Assembly: GCF_001854805.1 (NCBI RefSeq)
Contig: NZ_MBLO01000147.1
Span: forward strand, 62,001 to 126,000
Reading direction: 5' to 3'
Length of the DNA: 64,000 nucleotides
Source: Pseudofrankia coriaricola
Lineage (GTDB): Bacteria; Actinomycetota; Actinomycetes; Frankiales; Frankiaceae
Part shown: positions 7,774 to 16,783 of the stretch, in pieces
Numbering within the stretch: the stretch's first letter is position 1
Layout of the letters: each line of letters begins with the position of its first letter
The notes under the pieces: generated by a model
The model's input: the letters and a program-made list of their open reading frames with translations, nothing else
Told to the model about the DNA's origin: nothing
The model's database searches: none
Program-made: the position numbers and the translations under genes

Positions 7774-8123
7774 GGCGGCCTCCCGGGGCTCGCGATGGGC
7801 AGTTCAACGCTGGAAGCGTAGCCCCCAACCCCGGTTTGCGATGGAATCCGTCGAGATAATCCCTTCTGATCATCGCATCACGGCCGAGATCGTGCGGTCA
7901 TACGATGGCGGGTACTGTCGGCCGGCATGGCGCCGCGAATGGTGACCGGCTGGACGAGAGGTCGCCCGGCGGCTCTGTCTCGTGCCTTGCCGTCATGCCC
8001 GTCGGGGACGGGGTGACGTTCCCGCTGCCGGGTTCCATCGGGTCCAGCGGTATCCGATAACAGCCGTCAGGATTGTGGTCATCGGTGGCCAGGATTGGTG
8101 GCGAGGAGGAAGTGGAGGAAGCG
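7774..8123. other. Divergent promoter region, aminotransferase / Lrp regulator
   Basis: A 350-base gene-free interval between two divergent starts. A clearly AT-richer patch at about 7840-7920 (GAGATAATCCCTTCTGATCATCGCA) is the likely control region, where the Lrp-type protein could bind. No unambiguous promoter hexamers or palindrome could be assigned. Confidence 0.4.
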
Positions 8124-8612
8124 GTGCAGATGCGCAGGGCGTCGGGTGGTCGCTCCTCGTCCGAGCCTCTGCTGGACGACGTCAACAAGGCGATCATCGA
8201 GCAGCTCCAGCAGGACGGCCGGCGGTCCTACGCGGCGATGGCGGCGGCGGTGGGGCTGTCCGAGGCCGCCGTGCGCCAGCGGGTGCAGCGGCTGCTCGAC
8301 GCCGGGATCATGCAGATCGTCGCGGTCACCGACCCGTTGCGGGTGGGTTTCAAGCGTCAGGCGATGATCGGCGTGCGAGTGATCGGTGATACGAGGGAGG
8401 TCGCGGACGCGTTGTCCGCGCTGCCCGAGGTCGACTACGTCGTGATCACGGCCGGGTCGTTCGACCTGCTGCTGGAGATCGTCGCCGAGGACGACGAGCA
8501 CTTGATCTCGCTGGTCAACGACCACATCAGGGCGCTTCCCCAGGTCAGGGAGACCGAGACGTTCGTCTACCTTCGCCTGGTCAAGCAGACCTACACCTGG
8601 GGCGTCCGCTAA
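8124..8612 (+). CDS. Lrp/AsnC-family transcriptional regulator
   Basis: 162 residues: an N-terminal winged helix-turn-helix (LDDVNKAIIEQLQQDGRRSY, then AAVGLSEAAVRQRVQRLLDAGI) and a C-terminal RAM ligand/oligomer domain (EVADALSALPEVDYVVITAGSFDLLLEIV). Start GTG 8124 is chosen because GGAGG ends five bases before it; the frame is open further up to a TTG at 8073. Divergent from the aminotransferase gene, as in the streptomycete polyamine-catabolism group, so it probably controls that gene and itself in response to an amine or amino acid. Confidence 0.92.
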   Translation: MQMRRASGGRSSSEPLLDDVNKAIIEQLQQDGRRSYAAMAAAVGLSEAAVRQRVQRLLDAGIMQIVAVTDPLRVGFKRQAMIGVRVIGDTREVADALSALPEVDYVVITAGSFDLLLEIVAEDDEHLISLVNDHIRALPQVRETETFVYLRLVKQTYTWGVR

Positions 8613-8690
8613 CACCCGCAGATGGGCCTTCGGCCGCCTGGACAGCAGCGCCGCGGTTGCCGGAGGACGCCGTTCAGTGCCGGCTTGCCC

Positions 8691-8972
8691 TCAACGAGGG
8701 CGTGGTGGGGTGCGCCAGCCGCCGGGGGCGGTCGGGTCGATGGTGTCCGCGGCGGCGAGGAGTGCCTGGGCGAGGGCCCGAGCCTCGGTTGGGCCCAGGT
8801 AGGCGACCGCGAGCGTGTCGAACATCGGGGAGACCAGGCGAAGCAGAATGACGGGCCCGTTGTCGCGGCCCGCTGGCGGTTCCGGCCGGACTGTGATCTC
8901 AGAACCGCCGAGGCGGGTCACCAGGATGTCATCGGCTGGTTCACGTCCGACCTGAGGCATGGGCCGTCCCAT
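8691..8972 (-). CDS. Small conserved-looking protein of unknown function
   Basis: 93 residues, soluble, with alternating beta-like and helical segments (DILVTRLGGSEITVRP; GPVILLRLVSPMFDTLAVAYL; PTEARALAQALLAAADT). Codon use is GC3-rich in this frame and it occupies an otherwise empty gap, so it looks real, but I do not recognise the family. ATG 8960 is an equally possible start; neither has a strong Shine-Dalgarno. It shares orientation with the FAD oxidase upstream. Confidence 0.6.
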   Translation of the reverse strand: MGRPMPQVGREPADDILVTRLGGSEITVRPEPPAGRDNGPVILLRLVSPMFDTLAVAYLGPTEARALAQALLAAADTIDPTAPGGWRTPPRPR

Positions 8973-9203
8973 CTACCCGGGCCGGCTGACATCCGGCCAC
9001 CGCGCTCTGTCGGACTCCTGAAACCACCCCCTGGTTGTGTATCGGTTGATTTTTGCGACTATTCGGCACGTTCGCCCGAGATCTCCCGCCGGTGCGGGGG
9101 AGCCGGTGCGACGAGGAAGCCGACCGACACCGCGACCAGCATCAGGTGAAACGAGTTGAGGCTGGTGCACCGGGTGGAGGCCGCGATCCGCGGTGACGAG
9201 CCG

Positions 9204-10565
9204 TCAGTGGCCGGTGAGACGATCCACGGCCTTGCCAAGGTGGGACGGCCGGCCGGTGCGGTTCTCCCGGGCGTCGGCCGTCGCGGCGCCGAGACGGCCG
9301 GCATTGACGCCGAGCCACCGCAGCGGTTCGGGCTCCCACGGCCGGGTCCGCCGGTTCACCCAGGGAAGCCTTGTGTTCGGCGTGTCCAGGCCCGCGACCA
9401 GCTCGGCGAGCGTCCGCCCGGCCAGGGCGCTCGCGGCGACGCCGTCGCCAACGTAGCCACCGCCGCTGCCCAGACCCGTGGCCGGGTCGAAACGCACCGA
9501 CGGGGCCCAGTCGCGGGGCACACCGAGCGGGCCGCCCCAGCGATGGGTGATCTCGGCTCGCGCCGCCGCCGGGAACAGGGTGCCGAGGGTGCGGCGCAGG
9601 TGTTCGAAGACGGCGTCCTCATGGTCGAACGACGGCTTGATCCGCGAGCCCAGGTGGTAGGGCGCTCCCCGGCCGCCCAGCACGATGCGCCCGTCGGCGG
9701 TGCGCTGGGCGTAGATGATCAGGCGGCGGGCGTCGTTCAGGGTGAACCGCTCCCGCCAGCCGATCTCGTCCCAGGCCGCGGCCGGCAGCGGCTCGGTCGC
9801 GATGACCAGCGAGTAGATGGGCACGAGCTCGCGGCGGTGGCCGGCAAACCGGGGCGTCCACGCCTCGGTCGCCCGGATCACCGCGTCGGCTCGGACCGTG
9901 CCACCGTCGAGCTCGACGAGCCCAGGGGCGATCGCACGCGCCGGCGAGTGCTCGAAGACGGTCACGCCGCGCCGCTCGACCGCGTCCGCCAGTCCCCTGA
10001 CCAGCTTCCCGGGGGACAGCGCGGCGCACTCCGGGTCGAACACACCGCCGAGCGCGCCCGGGATGCGCACCCGCGCCGCCACCTGGTCGGCGTTCAGCCA
10101 GCCGCGGCCCTCGGCACGCAGCCTCGCCTCCTGCGCGGGCGTGGTGGCCAGGCACAGGTAGCCGTCCTTGGCGAAGTCGCAGTCGATGCCCTCGGCCGCG
10201 GCGACCGCTCCCACCTCGTCGACGGTGGCGGCCAGCGCTGGGCGCAGCTGGTCGGCCATCGAGGCGACCGGGAACAGCGCCGAGCACCAGCCGCCGTTGC
10301 GGCCGGACGCGCCGAATCCGGCGACCTCGCTCTCGACCACGACCACGCGCCTTTCCGGGGCGAGCGTGGCCAGGTGGTACGCGGTCCACAGCCCGGTGAA
10401 CCCGGCGCCGACGACGCACACGTCGGCGCGCAGCTCGCCGCGCAGCGCGGACCGTGGCGTCACCGGGCCCAGGAGCTGGTCGGCCCACAGTGAGGCCGGC
10501 AGCGCCGTCGACGGGCGCGCCGGGCGCCGGCGTATCCGCTGGACGATCCGGCTCGCGTCAGCCAC
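9204..10565 (-). CDS. FAD-dependent amine oxidoreductase (DAO family, PuuB-like)
   Basis: 453 residues. The dinucleotide-binding motif VVGAGFTGLWTAYHL (about 51-65) with an acidic residue ending the second strand (VVVVESE), the GASGRNGG segment and a C-terminal GGYVGDGVAAS place it in the D-amino-acid oxidase/gamma-glutamylputrescine oxidase group. It would oxidise an amine to the imine/aldehyde; the aldehyde dehydrogenase divergently encoded at 10979 and the aminotransferase at 6352 fit the following steps. Start GTG 10565. Specific substrate is inferred from context only. Confidence 0.88.
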   Translation of the reverse strand: MADASRIVQRIRRRPARPSTALPASLWADQLLGPVTPRSALRGELRADVCVVGAGFTGLWTAYHLATLAPERRVVVVESEVAGFGASGRNGGWCSALFPVASMADQLRPALAATVDEVGAVAAAEGIDCDFAKDGYLCLATTPAQEARLRAEGRGWLNADQVAARVRIPGALGGVFDPECAALSPGKLVRGLADAVERRGVTVFEHSPARAIAPGLVELDGGTVRADAVIRATEAWTPRFAGHRRELVPIYSLVIATEPLPAAAWDEIGWRERFTLNDARRLIIYAQRTADGRIVLGGRGAPYHLGSRIKPSFDHEDAVFEHLRRTLGTLFPAAARAEITHRWGGPLGVPRDWAPSVRFDPATGLGSGGGYVGDGVAASALAGRTLAELVAGLDTPNTRLPWVNRRTRPWEPEPLRWLGVNAGRLGAATADARENRTGRPSHLGKAVDRLTGH

Positions 10566-10978
10566 CTGCCCTGCCTACCCTTCGGAACGGGGCGCGCACC
10601 GGATCCTGTCCGGTTGGCGCGGCCGGACGGAGGTGCGATCCGTGTTCTACCTCGGAACTCTGGCGCCCTTCGGCGGCGGGACCGGCTGCGGCCTGGGGCC
10701 ACCGCATCGTGTGGGCCGTCCGTCACCGCGTCCCGACGACCTTCGGCCGCGCGATGGGCGACGTGCTCAGCGACATCTATCCGAGCGTGGTATCCGTGCC
10801 CTAGTGTGCGGGCAACTGCCGTCTTCGACCGTACTTGCCCGGTCCGAAGACGGCATCCGTAGGTCCGTCACGTTCTCGCCGCCGCGCGGCCGCGTGCCGG
10901 AATCCGGAATGTGGTGGAGTCTGAGCCCGGCGGATGTGGGGACCGCGGAGGGCTGACGTCGGGGACGGGAGAGGGTGG
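10566..10978. other. Divergent intergenic region, FAD oxidase / aldehyde dehydrogenase
   Basis: 413 bases with no convincing gene. An open plus-strand frame ending at 10804 contains a protein-like piece (GRAMGDVLSDIYPSVVSVP) but no Shine-Dalgarno. The main feature is the inverted repeat at 10817-10855. Confidence 0.4.
10817..10855. repeat. Inverted repeat between divergent amine-catabolism genes
   Basis: TGCCGTCTTCG (10817-10827) is repeated inverted as CGAAGACGGCA (10845-10855), and the inner GACC/GGTC extends the stem past one bulge. It stands between divergent promoters, so a regulator site or a transcript hairpin are both possible. There is no T-run. Confidence 0.6.
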
Positions 10979-12409
10979 ATGGGCACGGTTCTGGGCAACT
11001 TCATCGGCGGCGAGCACGTGCCGGCGGCCGACGGCCGAACGATGCCGATCGTCGACCCGTCGACCGGCGAGCAGTACGCCGAGGCGCCGCTCTCGGGCCC
11101 CGCCGACGTGGACCGCGCCGTCACCGCGGCGGCGGGCGCGTTCGAGTCATGGCGGGACGCGACGCCGAGCGAGCGCGCCCGCGCCCTGCTGAAGATCGCC
11201 GATGCGATCGAGGAGCGTGCCGACGACATCGTCGCGGCCGAGAGCCGCAACACGGGCAAGCCCGTCCAGCTCACCCTGGACGAGGAGATCCCGCCGTCGG
11301 CCGACCAGGTCCGGTTCTTCGCCGGTGCCGCGCGGCTGCTGGAGGGCCGCGCGGCCGGGGAGTACATGGCGGGGCATACCAGCTATGTACGGCGCGAGCC
11401 GATCGGCGTCTGCGGCCAGGTCACCCCGTGGAACTACCCGTTCATGATGGCGATCTGGAAGATCGCCCCCGCGCTCGCGGCTGGCAACACCGTCGTCCTT
11501 AAGCCGTCGGACACCACCCCGGCGAGCAGCCTGCTGCTGGCCGAGATCGCGGCCGAGTTCCTGCCGCCGGGCGTGCTCAACGTCGTCTGCGGCGACCGTG
11601 ACTCCGGGCGGGCCCTGGTCACCCACAAGGTGCCAGCGATGGTCTCGGTGACCGGCAGCGTCCGCGCCGGCACGGAGGTCGCCAAGGCCGCGGCGGACGA
11701 CCTCAAGCGGGTGCATCTGGAGCTCGGCGGCAAGGCGCCGGTCGTGGTGTTCGACGACGTCGACCCGGTGCGGGTGGCGGAGGGGATCGCCGGCGCGGGC
11801 TACTTCAACGCCGGCCAGGACTGCACCGCGGCGACGAGGGTGCTGGCCGCCCCCGGTATCTACGACGACCTCGTCGCGGCGCTCGGCGAGGCCGCCCGCG
11901 CCACCCACATCGGCCCGCCGTCGGACGCCGAGGCCGCCTTCGGGCCGCTGAACAACGCGAACCAGCTCGCCCGGGTGAGCGGGTTCGTCACGCGGGCGCC
12001 CGCGCACACCGAGGTCGTGGCGGGTGGCGTGGCGGTCGATGGTCCGGGGTACTTCTACCCACCCACGGTCATCGCCGGCGTACGTCAGGACGACGAGCTC
12101 GCCCAGCAGGAGGTCTTCGGGCCGGTCGTGACCGTGCAGCGGTTCTCGGACGAGGACGAGGCGGTGCGATGGGCCAACGGTGTCGAGTACGGCCTGGCGT
12201 CGAGCGTGTGGACGTCGGACCACGGGCGCGCCATGCGGGTCACCCGTCGCCTCGACTTCGGCTGCGTGTGGGTGAACACGCACATCCCGATCGTCGCGGA
12301 GATGCCGCACGGAGGTTTCAAGAAGAGCGGTTACGGTAAAGATCTCTCGGTCTACGGGCTCGAGGACTACACCCGGATCAAGCACGTCATGCATAACCTC
12401 GAGTTCTAG
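10979..12409 (+). CDS. NAD(P)-dependent aldehyde dehydrogenase (aminobutyraldehyde/betaine-aldehyde type)
   Basis: 476 residues, close to the family norm. Catalytic residues are visible: Asn152 in TPWNYPF, Glu248 in LELGGKAP and Cys282 in NAGQDCTAATR; the HLELGG and GQDC contexts are those of PuuC/PatD-like and betaine aldehyde dehydrogenases. Start ATG 10979 has GGGAG seven bases upstream; a longer frame opens at 10934 without a Shine-Dalgarno. Divergent from the FAD amine oxidase, it would oxidise the amino-aldehyde that this enzyme produces, completing an amine to amino acid route with the aminotransferase. Confidence 0.93.
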   Translation: MGTVLGNFIGGEHVPAADGRTMPIVDPSTGEQYAEAPLSGPADVDRAVTAAAGAFESWRDATPSERARALLKIADAIEERADDIVAAESRNTGKPVQLTLDEEIPPSADQVRFFAGAARLLEGRAAGEYMAGHTSYVRREPIGVCGQVTPWNYPFMMAIWKIAPALAAGNTVVLKPSDTTPASSLLLAEIAAEFLPPGVLNVVCGDRDSGRALVTHKVPAMVSVTGSVRAGTEVAKAAADDLKRVHLELGGKAPVVVFDDVDPVRVAEGIAGAGYFNAGQDCTAATRVLAAPGIYDDLVAALGEAARATHIGPPSDAEAAFGPLNNANQLARVSGFVTRAPAHTEVVAGGVAVDGPGYFYPPTVIAGVRQDDELAQQEVFGPVVTVQRFSDEDEAVRWANGVEYGLASSVWTSDHGRAMRVTRRLDFGCVWVNTHIPIVAEMPHGGFKKSGYGKDLSVYGLEDYTRIKHVMHNLEF

Positions 12410-12531
12410 GCCTCGCGGAGGCGCTGCCCCCAAGGTCCGCGAGCGACGTCGGCGCGGTGCCGGCGGAGTGCACGGTCTGCTCCTCCCGCGCACCTCCGCC
12501 AGTCCTCAGGGGCACGGAGGCGGTGGTCGCG

Positions 12532-13851
12532 ATGCGGGTGGATGGGACGGCCGGGCCCGAAAAACGTTCCGGTGGCCACGGCGCGTCGGGCCGTGGGGCG
12601 TCGTCAGGTGGCGGTGGCACCGAGGGGCCCGGCGGCGCCAAGCTGGAGGGCGCGGCAGCCACCAGGGCGGGTGAGCCGCGGAGCGGGCGGACGAACCAGC
12701 GGTCGCAGCGGTTCGTCACGCTGCACGGCTATCGTCGCGCCTACCTGCGCGCCGGGCGTGGCCCGGCCGTGCTGCTCATTCACGGCATCGGGGACAGTTC
12801 GGCGACCTGGAAGCCGGTGCTGTCCAGGCTCGCCCGCAGGCACACGGTCATCGCGCCCGACCTGCTCGGCCATGGCCTGTCCGACAAACCACGTGGCGAC
12901 TACTCCCTCGGCGGGTTCGCCTGCGGGATGCGTGACCTGCTGACCGTGCTCGGCATCGACCGGGTCACCGTGGTTGGGCACTCGCTGGGTGGCGGTGTGG
13001 CCATGCAGTTCGCCTACCAGTTCCCCGAGCGCTGCGAGCGGCTGGTGCTGGTCGGTACCGGCGGCGTCGGGCCCCAGCTGCACCCCGCCCTGCGGCTGGC
13101 GGCCACTCCGGGCGGGGAGGCGCTGCTTTCGCTGCTTCGGCTGCCGCCGGCCCGCCTCGCCGGCCGGGGCGTGTTCGGTGCGCTCAGTCTGCTGGGGGCC
13201 GACCTCGGCCGGGACGCGGCCGATCTCGGTCAGGTGTTCGACGCGCTGACCGCGCCGGGCGCGCGGGCGGCGTTCCTGCGCACGCTACGGGCCGCCGCGG
13301 ACTCCCGCGGCCAGGCGATCACGATGCTCGACCGCTGCTACCTGGCGCAGGGGATGCCGACGCTGATCATCTGGGGCGAGCACGACGCCGTGATTCCGGT
13401 CACACACGCCCGGATCGCCCACGAGGCGATGCCTGGTAGCCGGCTGGAGATCTTCCCCGACGCCGGCCACTTTCCCCACCACACCGACCCCGATCGGTTC
13501 CAGGCCGTCCTGGAGGACTTCCTCGCCACCACCCGCCCGGCGAGCCATTCGGCCCGCAAATGGCGCGCGCTGCTGCGCTCGCGCTCCCTGCCACCCGGCG
13601 AGCCCCTCGCGGGTGCGGTGGGCACGGACTCGACGGCCCCGGCCGGCCAGGGCGCGGCCACCGACCGCCCGGGGGCGCTCGGCGGCGGGACGCGTGGCGC
13701 CCGCGGCGCGCGTGTGGGGACCGCCCGGGCGGCGCAACGGCCGGCGAAGCCCGGTCGACCGGTGGAACGGACCGAACCGGCGGAATCGGCGGAACCCGCG
13801 GCGAGAACGGAGCACACCGAGCTGCTGGGACGTTTCTACAAAGCGGGATGA
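12532..13851 (+). CDS. Alpha/beta hydrolase with long disordered tails
   Basis: About 440 residues. The central hydrolase domain has the oxyanion loop LLIHGIGDSSATW, the nucleophile elbow GHSLGGG, the acid EHDAVIP and the His in DAGHFPHHTDP. Flanking it are a Gly/Ser-rich N-terminus of about 50 residues and an Ala/Arg/Pro-rich C-terminus of about 100, both probably disordered. The start is uncertain: ATG 12532 (GGAGG 11 bases upstream) or GTG 12457. It follows the aldehyde dehydrogenase after 120 bases. Substrate unknown; esterase, lipase-like or epoxide-hydrolase-like activities are all compatible. Confidence 0.87.
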   Translation: MRVDGTAGPEKRSGGHGASGRGASSGGGGTEGPGGAKLEGAAATRAGEPRSGRTNQRSQRFVTLHGYRRAYLRAGRGPAVLLIHGIGDSSATWKPVLSRLARRHTVIAPDLLGHGLSDKPRGDYSLGGFACGMRDLLTVLGIDRVTVVGHSLGGGVAMQFAYQFPERCERLVLVGTGGVGPQLHPALRLAATPGGEALLSLLRLPPARLAGRGVFGALSLLGADLGRDAADLGQVFDALTAPGARAAFLRTLRAAADSRGQAITMLDRCYLAQGMPTLIIWGEHDAVIPVTHARIAHEAMPGSRLEIFPDAGHFPHHTDPDRFQAVLEDFLATTRPASHSARKWRALLRSRSLPPGEPLAGAVGTDSTAPAGQGAATDRPGALGGGTRGARGARVGTARAAQRPAKPGRPVERTEPAESAEPAARTEHTELLGRFYKAG

Positions 13852-14356
13852 GTCCGCGCCCGGGCGGGCAACGTGCTGTCCGAAGGAGTCGTGGTGGCTT
13901 TCGGTGGCGTCGACAAGCAAGGCGGCGGTGACCCAAAGATGAGTGGATCATGTCTCCCACCCGGTCGGCGGTGGCATGAGTGTCCGAACGGGTCGGACCG
14001 CGCGGGCCCGGCCGTATCGGGCGCCGCGCGCCGGTCGGCGATGCCCGTGGCCCGTGGTGGTCAGCTACTGGTAAGGCCAACGCCAGTGACAAGCGGCACG
14101 GGTAAGTTCCACATTTAGTCTCCAGGAAGCGCTACCGTAGAGTTAGGCCTGTCGGCCACCGGCAATCTGACCAATGTTGGTGACCAGTCCCGGCGGCAAA
14201 GCTGGTGACGAGGCTGGCGACGAGGGACGGTGCGAGCCGCCTTGTTCGCCGAAGGGGTTATGTGGACACCCCGATGGACTATTCGGAGGTCGATCCTTGG
14301 CACGCCGTGCACGTCTCAGCTGGCCGGATGAACGCCGGGGGGCGAGTGAGGTAGTG
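13852..14356. other. Gene-free interval
   Basis: 505 bases between the hydrolase and a small gene. Nothing with a credible start and codon bias was seen in either strand. The part 14100-14180 is relatively AT-rich and may hold the promoter of the small downstream gene. Confidence 0.35.
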
Positions 14357-14500
14357 GTGACGCGGTTCGATCCGGGCCGCGGCTGGACCCTCGAGCAGGC
14401 TCGCGACCTGGTACGCCAGGGTTACTCGGTGGATAATGTCGCGGAGCGGACTGGCTTTCCGTCGCAGATGTTGAAAGTCGCGGCCGTCGACGAGGACTGA
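14357..14500 (+). CDS. Short predicted DNA-binding-like protein (47 residues)
   Basis: Starts at GTG 14357 with GTGAGG five bases upstream; GTG 14354 is also possible. The peptide (TLEQARDLVRQGYSVDNVAE, then RTGFPSQMLKVAAVDED) looks like a helix-turn-helix fragment: a helix, a GYS turn, then a recognition-like helix. It is too short for a complete DNA-binding domain unless it dimerises. No family name can be given. Its stop lies inside the left arm of a hairpin shared with the convergent glycerophosphodiesterase gene. Confidence 0.6.
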   Translation: MTRFDPGRGWTLEQARDLVRQGYSVDNVAERTGFPSQMLKVAAVDED

Positions 14501-14548
14501 ACCTAGCCTGTCAGATTGCCGATGCCGATTTGCGAGGGTTAGGTTCAG
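14497..14548. terminator. Hairpin covering two convergent stop codons
   Basis: CTGAACCTA (14497-14505) pairs with TAGGTTCAG (14540-14548), extended by a G-T and two G-C pairs. The TGA of the small gene lies in one arm and the stop of the minus-strand glycerophosphodiesterase in the other. A bidirectional terminator is plausible; the loop of about 28 bases is long. Confidence 0.5.
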
Positions 14549-15315
14549 CGCCCGACGGCGTGTCTTGCGGTGACGGTCACGAGACGGTCGACGTGGTCCG
14601 AGTAGACGGCGTCCAGGCCGTAGCCGAGCAGCCGGGCGAGCGTGGCTGGGCGCTGCGCGTCCCAGCCGAAGGCCAGCAGGCCGTGGTCGTGCAGCACTTG
14701 GGCTATCGGGGCGGTGGGCGCCACCCACTCCCGGGAACGCAGATTTAACGCGGTCACTCCGGCGGCACGCAGTTCGTGCGCGTAACGGCCGATTCCGCCG
14801 GCCGCCCGGACCTCGCGCATCGACGTGGAGTTGACCAGGCGCACATCGGGGTCGAGCTCGCGCCAGACGCGCAGGCTACCCAACGGGCCACATATCCACA
14901 GGCGGCGTGGCGCGTCCGCGCCGGCCGCCCGCGCCACGGCCAGCACCGCGGCCACGGTGGCGTCGGCCGCCCTGCCCGCCGGCGTCTTCACGTCCAGGCT
15001 GAACTCGAAGCCGGTGCCGAGCGCCCGGTAGAACGAGGACAGCGTCGGCAGCCAGCTCGGCAGCGCGTCGGCGGGCAGCGCCGTCACGTCACGGCGCAGC
15101 CTCGGCGGCCCATACACCCCGTCATGATGCAGTACGGGCACTCCGTCGGCGGCGAGCCAGGCGTCCGACTCCAGCCCCGTCGCCCTGTTCGCCAGCGCGC
15201 GGGCGAAGGCCGCCAGCGTGTTCTCCCGCTGGTACCAGGCGGGTGCCCCCCGGTGCGCGAACCCGATCGGCCCGCGTCGGGCGGTCGGCACCGGGCCGAC
15301 GTCCGGGCCGTCCAT
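14545..15315 (-). CDS. Glycerophosphodiester phosphodiesterase family protein
   Basis: 256 residues, GDPD TIM barrel. The first catalytic block is IGFAHRGAPAWYQRENTLAAF, read from the start as a His-Arg-Gly followed by Glu-Asn-Thr, then GLESDAWLAADGVPVLHHDG with the metal Glu/Asp and second His. The C-terminal LLAFGWDAQRPA and YGLDAVYSDHVDR close the barrel. It cleaves glycerophosphodiesters to glycerol phosphate and an alcohol; no signal peptide, so probably cytoplasmic. A second, diverged GDPD gene lies at 32407 in this window. Confidence 0.9.
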   Translation of the reverse strand: MDGPDVGPVPTARRGPIGFAHRGAPAWYQRENTLAAFARALANRATGLESDAWLAADGVPVLHHDGVYGPPRLRRDVTALPADALPSWLPTLSSFYRALGTGFEFSLDVKTPAGRAADATVAAVLAVARAAGADAPRRLWICGPLGSLRVWRELDPDVRLVNSTSMREVRAAGGIGRYAHELRAAGVTALNLRSREWVAPTAPIAQVLHDHGLLAFGWDAQRPATLARLLGYGLDAVYSDHVDRLVTVTARHAVGR

Positions 15316-15473
15316 GCGTCACCGTCCATGTCGTCGCTCTCACCGAGCGAAGGTTGGTGCCGAGGGGCCGCGGAGCGGCCCTGGCGGGAGCGCCGGGCGC
15401 GGGCCCGCCGGCCGGCGCGCGGGGCTGTCGGCGACCACCCCGCCGATCGGTGAGGCGGCCCGACGGCACGCCG

Positions 15474-16346
15474 TCAGCGCCTGGAGCCGCTCGTCACGAA
15501 GGAGGCCAGCGCCGCCTCGTGCAGGTGGCCGTTCGTCGAGAGCACCGTGCCGTGCCCGGCCCCGCGCCGGCCGCGCAGGTCGGTGAACCGGCCGCCGGCC
15601 TCCTCGACGATGACCTGCAGCGCGGCGAGGTCCCACAGCGAGACGACCGGCTCGGGAGCGACGTCGACGGCGCCCTCGGCCACCATCATGTGCGACCAGA
15701 AGTCGCCGTACGCCCTGGTCCGCCAGACCTGGCCGGCGAGGTGGAGCAGCTCGTCGAGGCGCCCACGCTCGGTCCAGCCCTCCAGCGAGGCGAACGACAG
15801 GAACGCGTCCTCCAGCCGGGACACCGAGGACACCCGCAGGGCCCGGGTGTCGCCGGTGGCGGTGCGGGTGAACGCGCCGCCGCCGCTGGCCGCCCACCAC
15901 CGCCGGCCCATGGCCGGGGCGCTGGCGACGCCGACGACCATCTCACCGTCCACCTCGAGCCCGAGCAGCGTCCCCCAGACCGGGACGCCCCGCACGAAGT
16001 TCTTGGTGCCGTCGACCGGGTCGAGGATCCAGCGCCGCTGGGCGTCGCCGGTCAGCCCCTCCTCCTCGCCGAGCACCGCGTCGTCCGGACGGGCCACCGC
16101 CAGCCGCTCCCGGATCATCGACTCGACGGCCGTGTCCGCGTCCGACACCGGGGTGTTGTCCGGTTTTGACTCCACCCGCAGATCCACCGCCAGGAACCGA
16201 GCAAGCGTGATCTTGTCGGCGGCGTCCGCGAGACTCAACGCCAGGGCAAGGTCGTCGGCCGGCGTGGGCCAGCCGTCCGCGGCCGGCTCGGTCGCCGAAC
16301 CGGAGTTGGTGGCGGAGTCGGCCGCCGCCGGGTCAGACAGCTTCAC
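15474..16346 (-). CDS. hisN: Histidinol-phosphatase, inositol-monophosphatase type
   Basis: 290 residues of the IMPase superfamily. Metal ligands are seen in GEEEG (about 93-97), DPVDGTKNF (about 109-117) and the late WDLAAL. The [19 protein letters not shown] pattern and the neighbourhood with aroA and rsgA are those of actinobacterial HisN, which dephosphorylates histidinol phosphate in histidine synthesis, rather than a SuhB inositol phosphatase. Start GTG 16346 with a weak AGG upstream; a longer frame runs on into a repeat-rich gap and is not credible. Confidence 0.88.
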   Translation of the reverse strand: MKLSDPAAADSATNSGSATEPAADGWPTPADDLALALSLADAADKITLARFLAVDLRVESKPDNTPVSDADTAVESMIRERLAVARPDDAVLGEEEGLTGDAQRRWILDPVDGTKNFVRGVPVWGTLLGLEVDGEMVVGVASAPAMGRRWWAASGGGAFTRTATGDTRALRVSSVSRLEDAFLSFASLEGWTERGRLDELLHLAGQVWRTRAYGDFWSHMMVAEGAVDVAPEPVVSLWDLAALQVIVEEAGGRFTDLRGRRGAGHGTVLSTNGHLHEAALASFVTSGSRR

Positions 16347-16379
16347 GGCTGTAGAGCCTACGGTTCCTTTCCTGCCGAT

Positions 16380-16780
16380 TCTCCTTCCCCACAGGTCGCC
16401 AGTACCGGGGTCGAGACCGATCGGCCAGGTGCTTCGAATCGGTGGCCGGAGGCGATCCGCGGGGACCCGCGGACGGGGGTAGACCTTGAAGCGCGGCGGA
16501 TCTCGGCCTGTGACGGTGGTGAGCAGGTCAGAAAGTAGACCGTGAAATGGAGGCGGGGTCACCCGCGGCCGTGGCGAGCGGGCCAGAAGGCGGACCTTGA
16601 AATGAGACGGGTCTCACCCGACGACGGCTGGGCAGAAAAATGAGAGACAGCTCTCATCCCTCCTTCCCCACAGATCGCCCATGTCTGGGGCCGGGCGGAT
16701 CTGTGAGGTGCTGCCAGTCCATGGCTGGAGGCCGATCCGCGGGGACCCCGCGGGCAGCTAGGCCGGGAAGAGGGGGGTAG
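16380..16780. repeat. Nested tandem and direct repeats upstream of hisN
   Basis: A gene-free interval of 437 bases. In the middle are three imperfect tandem units of about 55 bases (16480-16535, 16536-16590, 16591-16640) sharing tAGACCnTGAAatG and a closing CAGAA. They are flanked by two diverged copies of a unit of about 100 bases (from 16380 and from 16660) that begins CTCCTTCCCCACAG and ends near CGATCCGCGGGGACC. A 7-bp hairpin ATGAGAG/CTCTCAT lies at 16640-16657. No coding capacity was seen. Confidence 0.7.
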
Positions 16781-16783
16781 TCC

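Noticed and set aside
10454-10804. Plus-strand frame over the FAD oxidase 5' end and its upstream region
   Set aside because: Mostly antisense to the oxidase; the last 40 residues look protein-like but there is no start signal.
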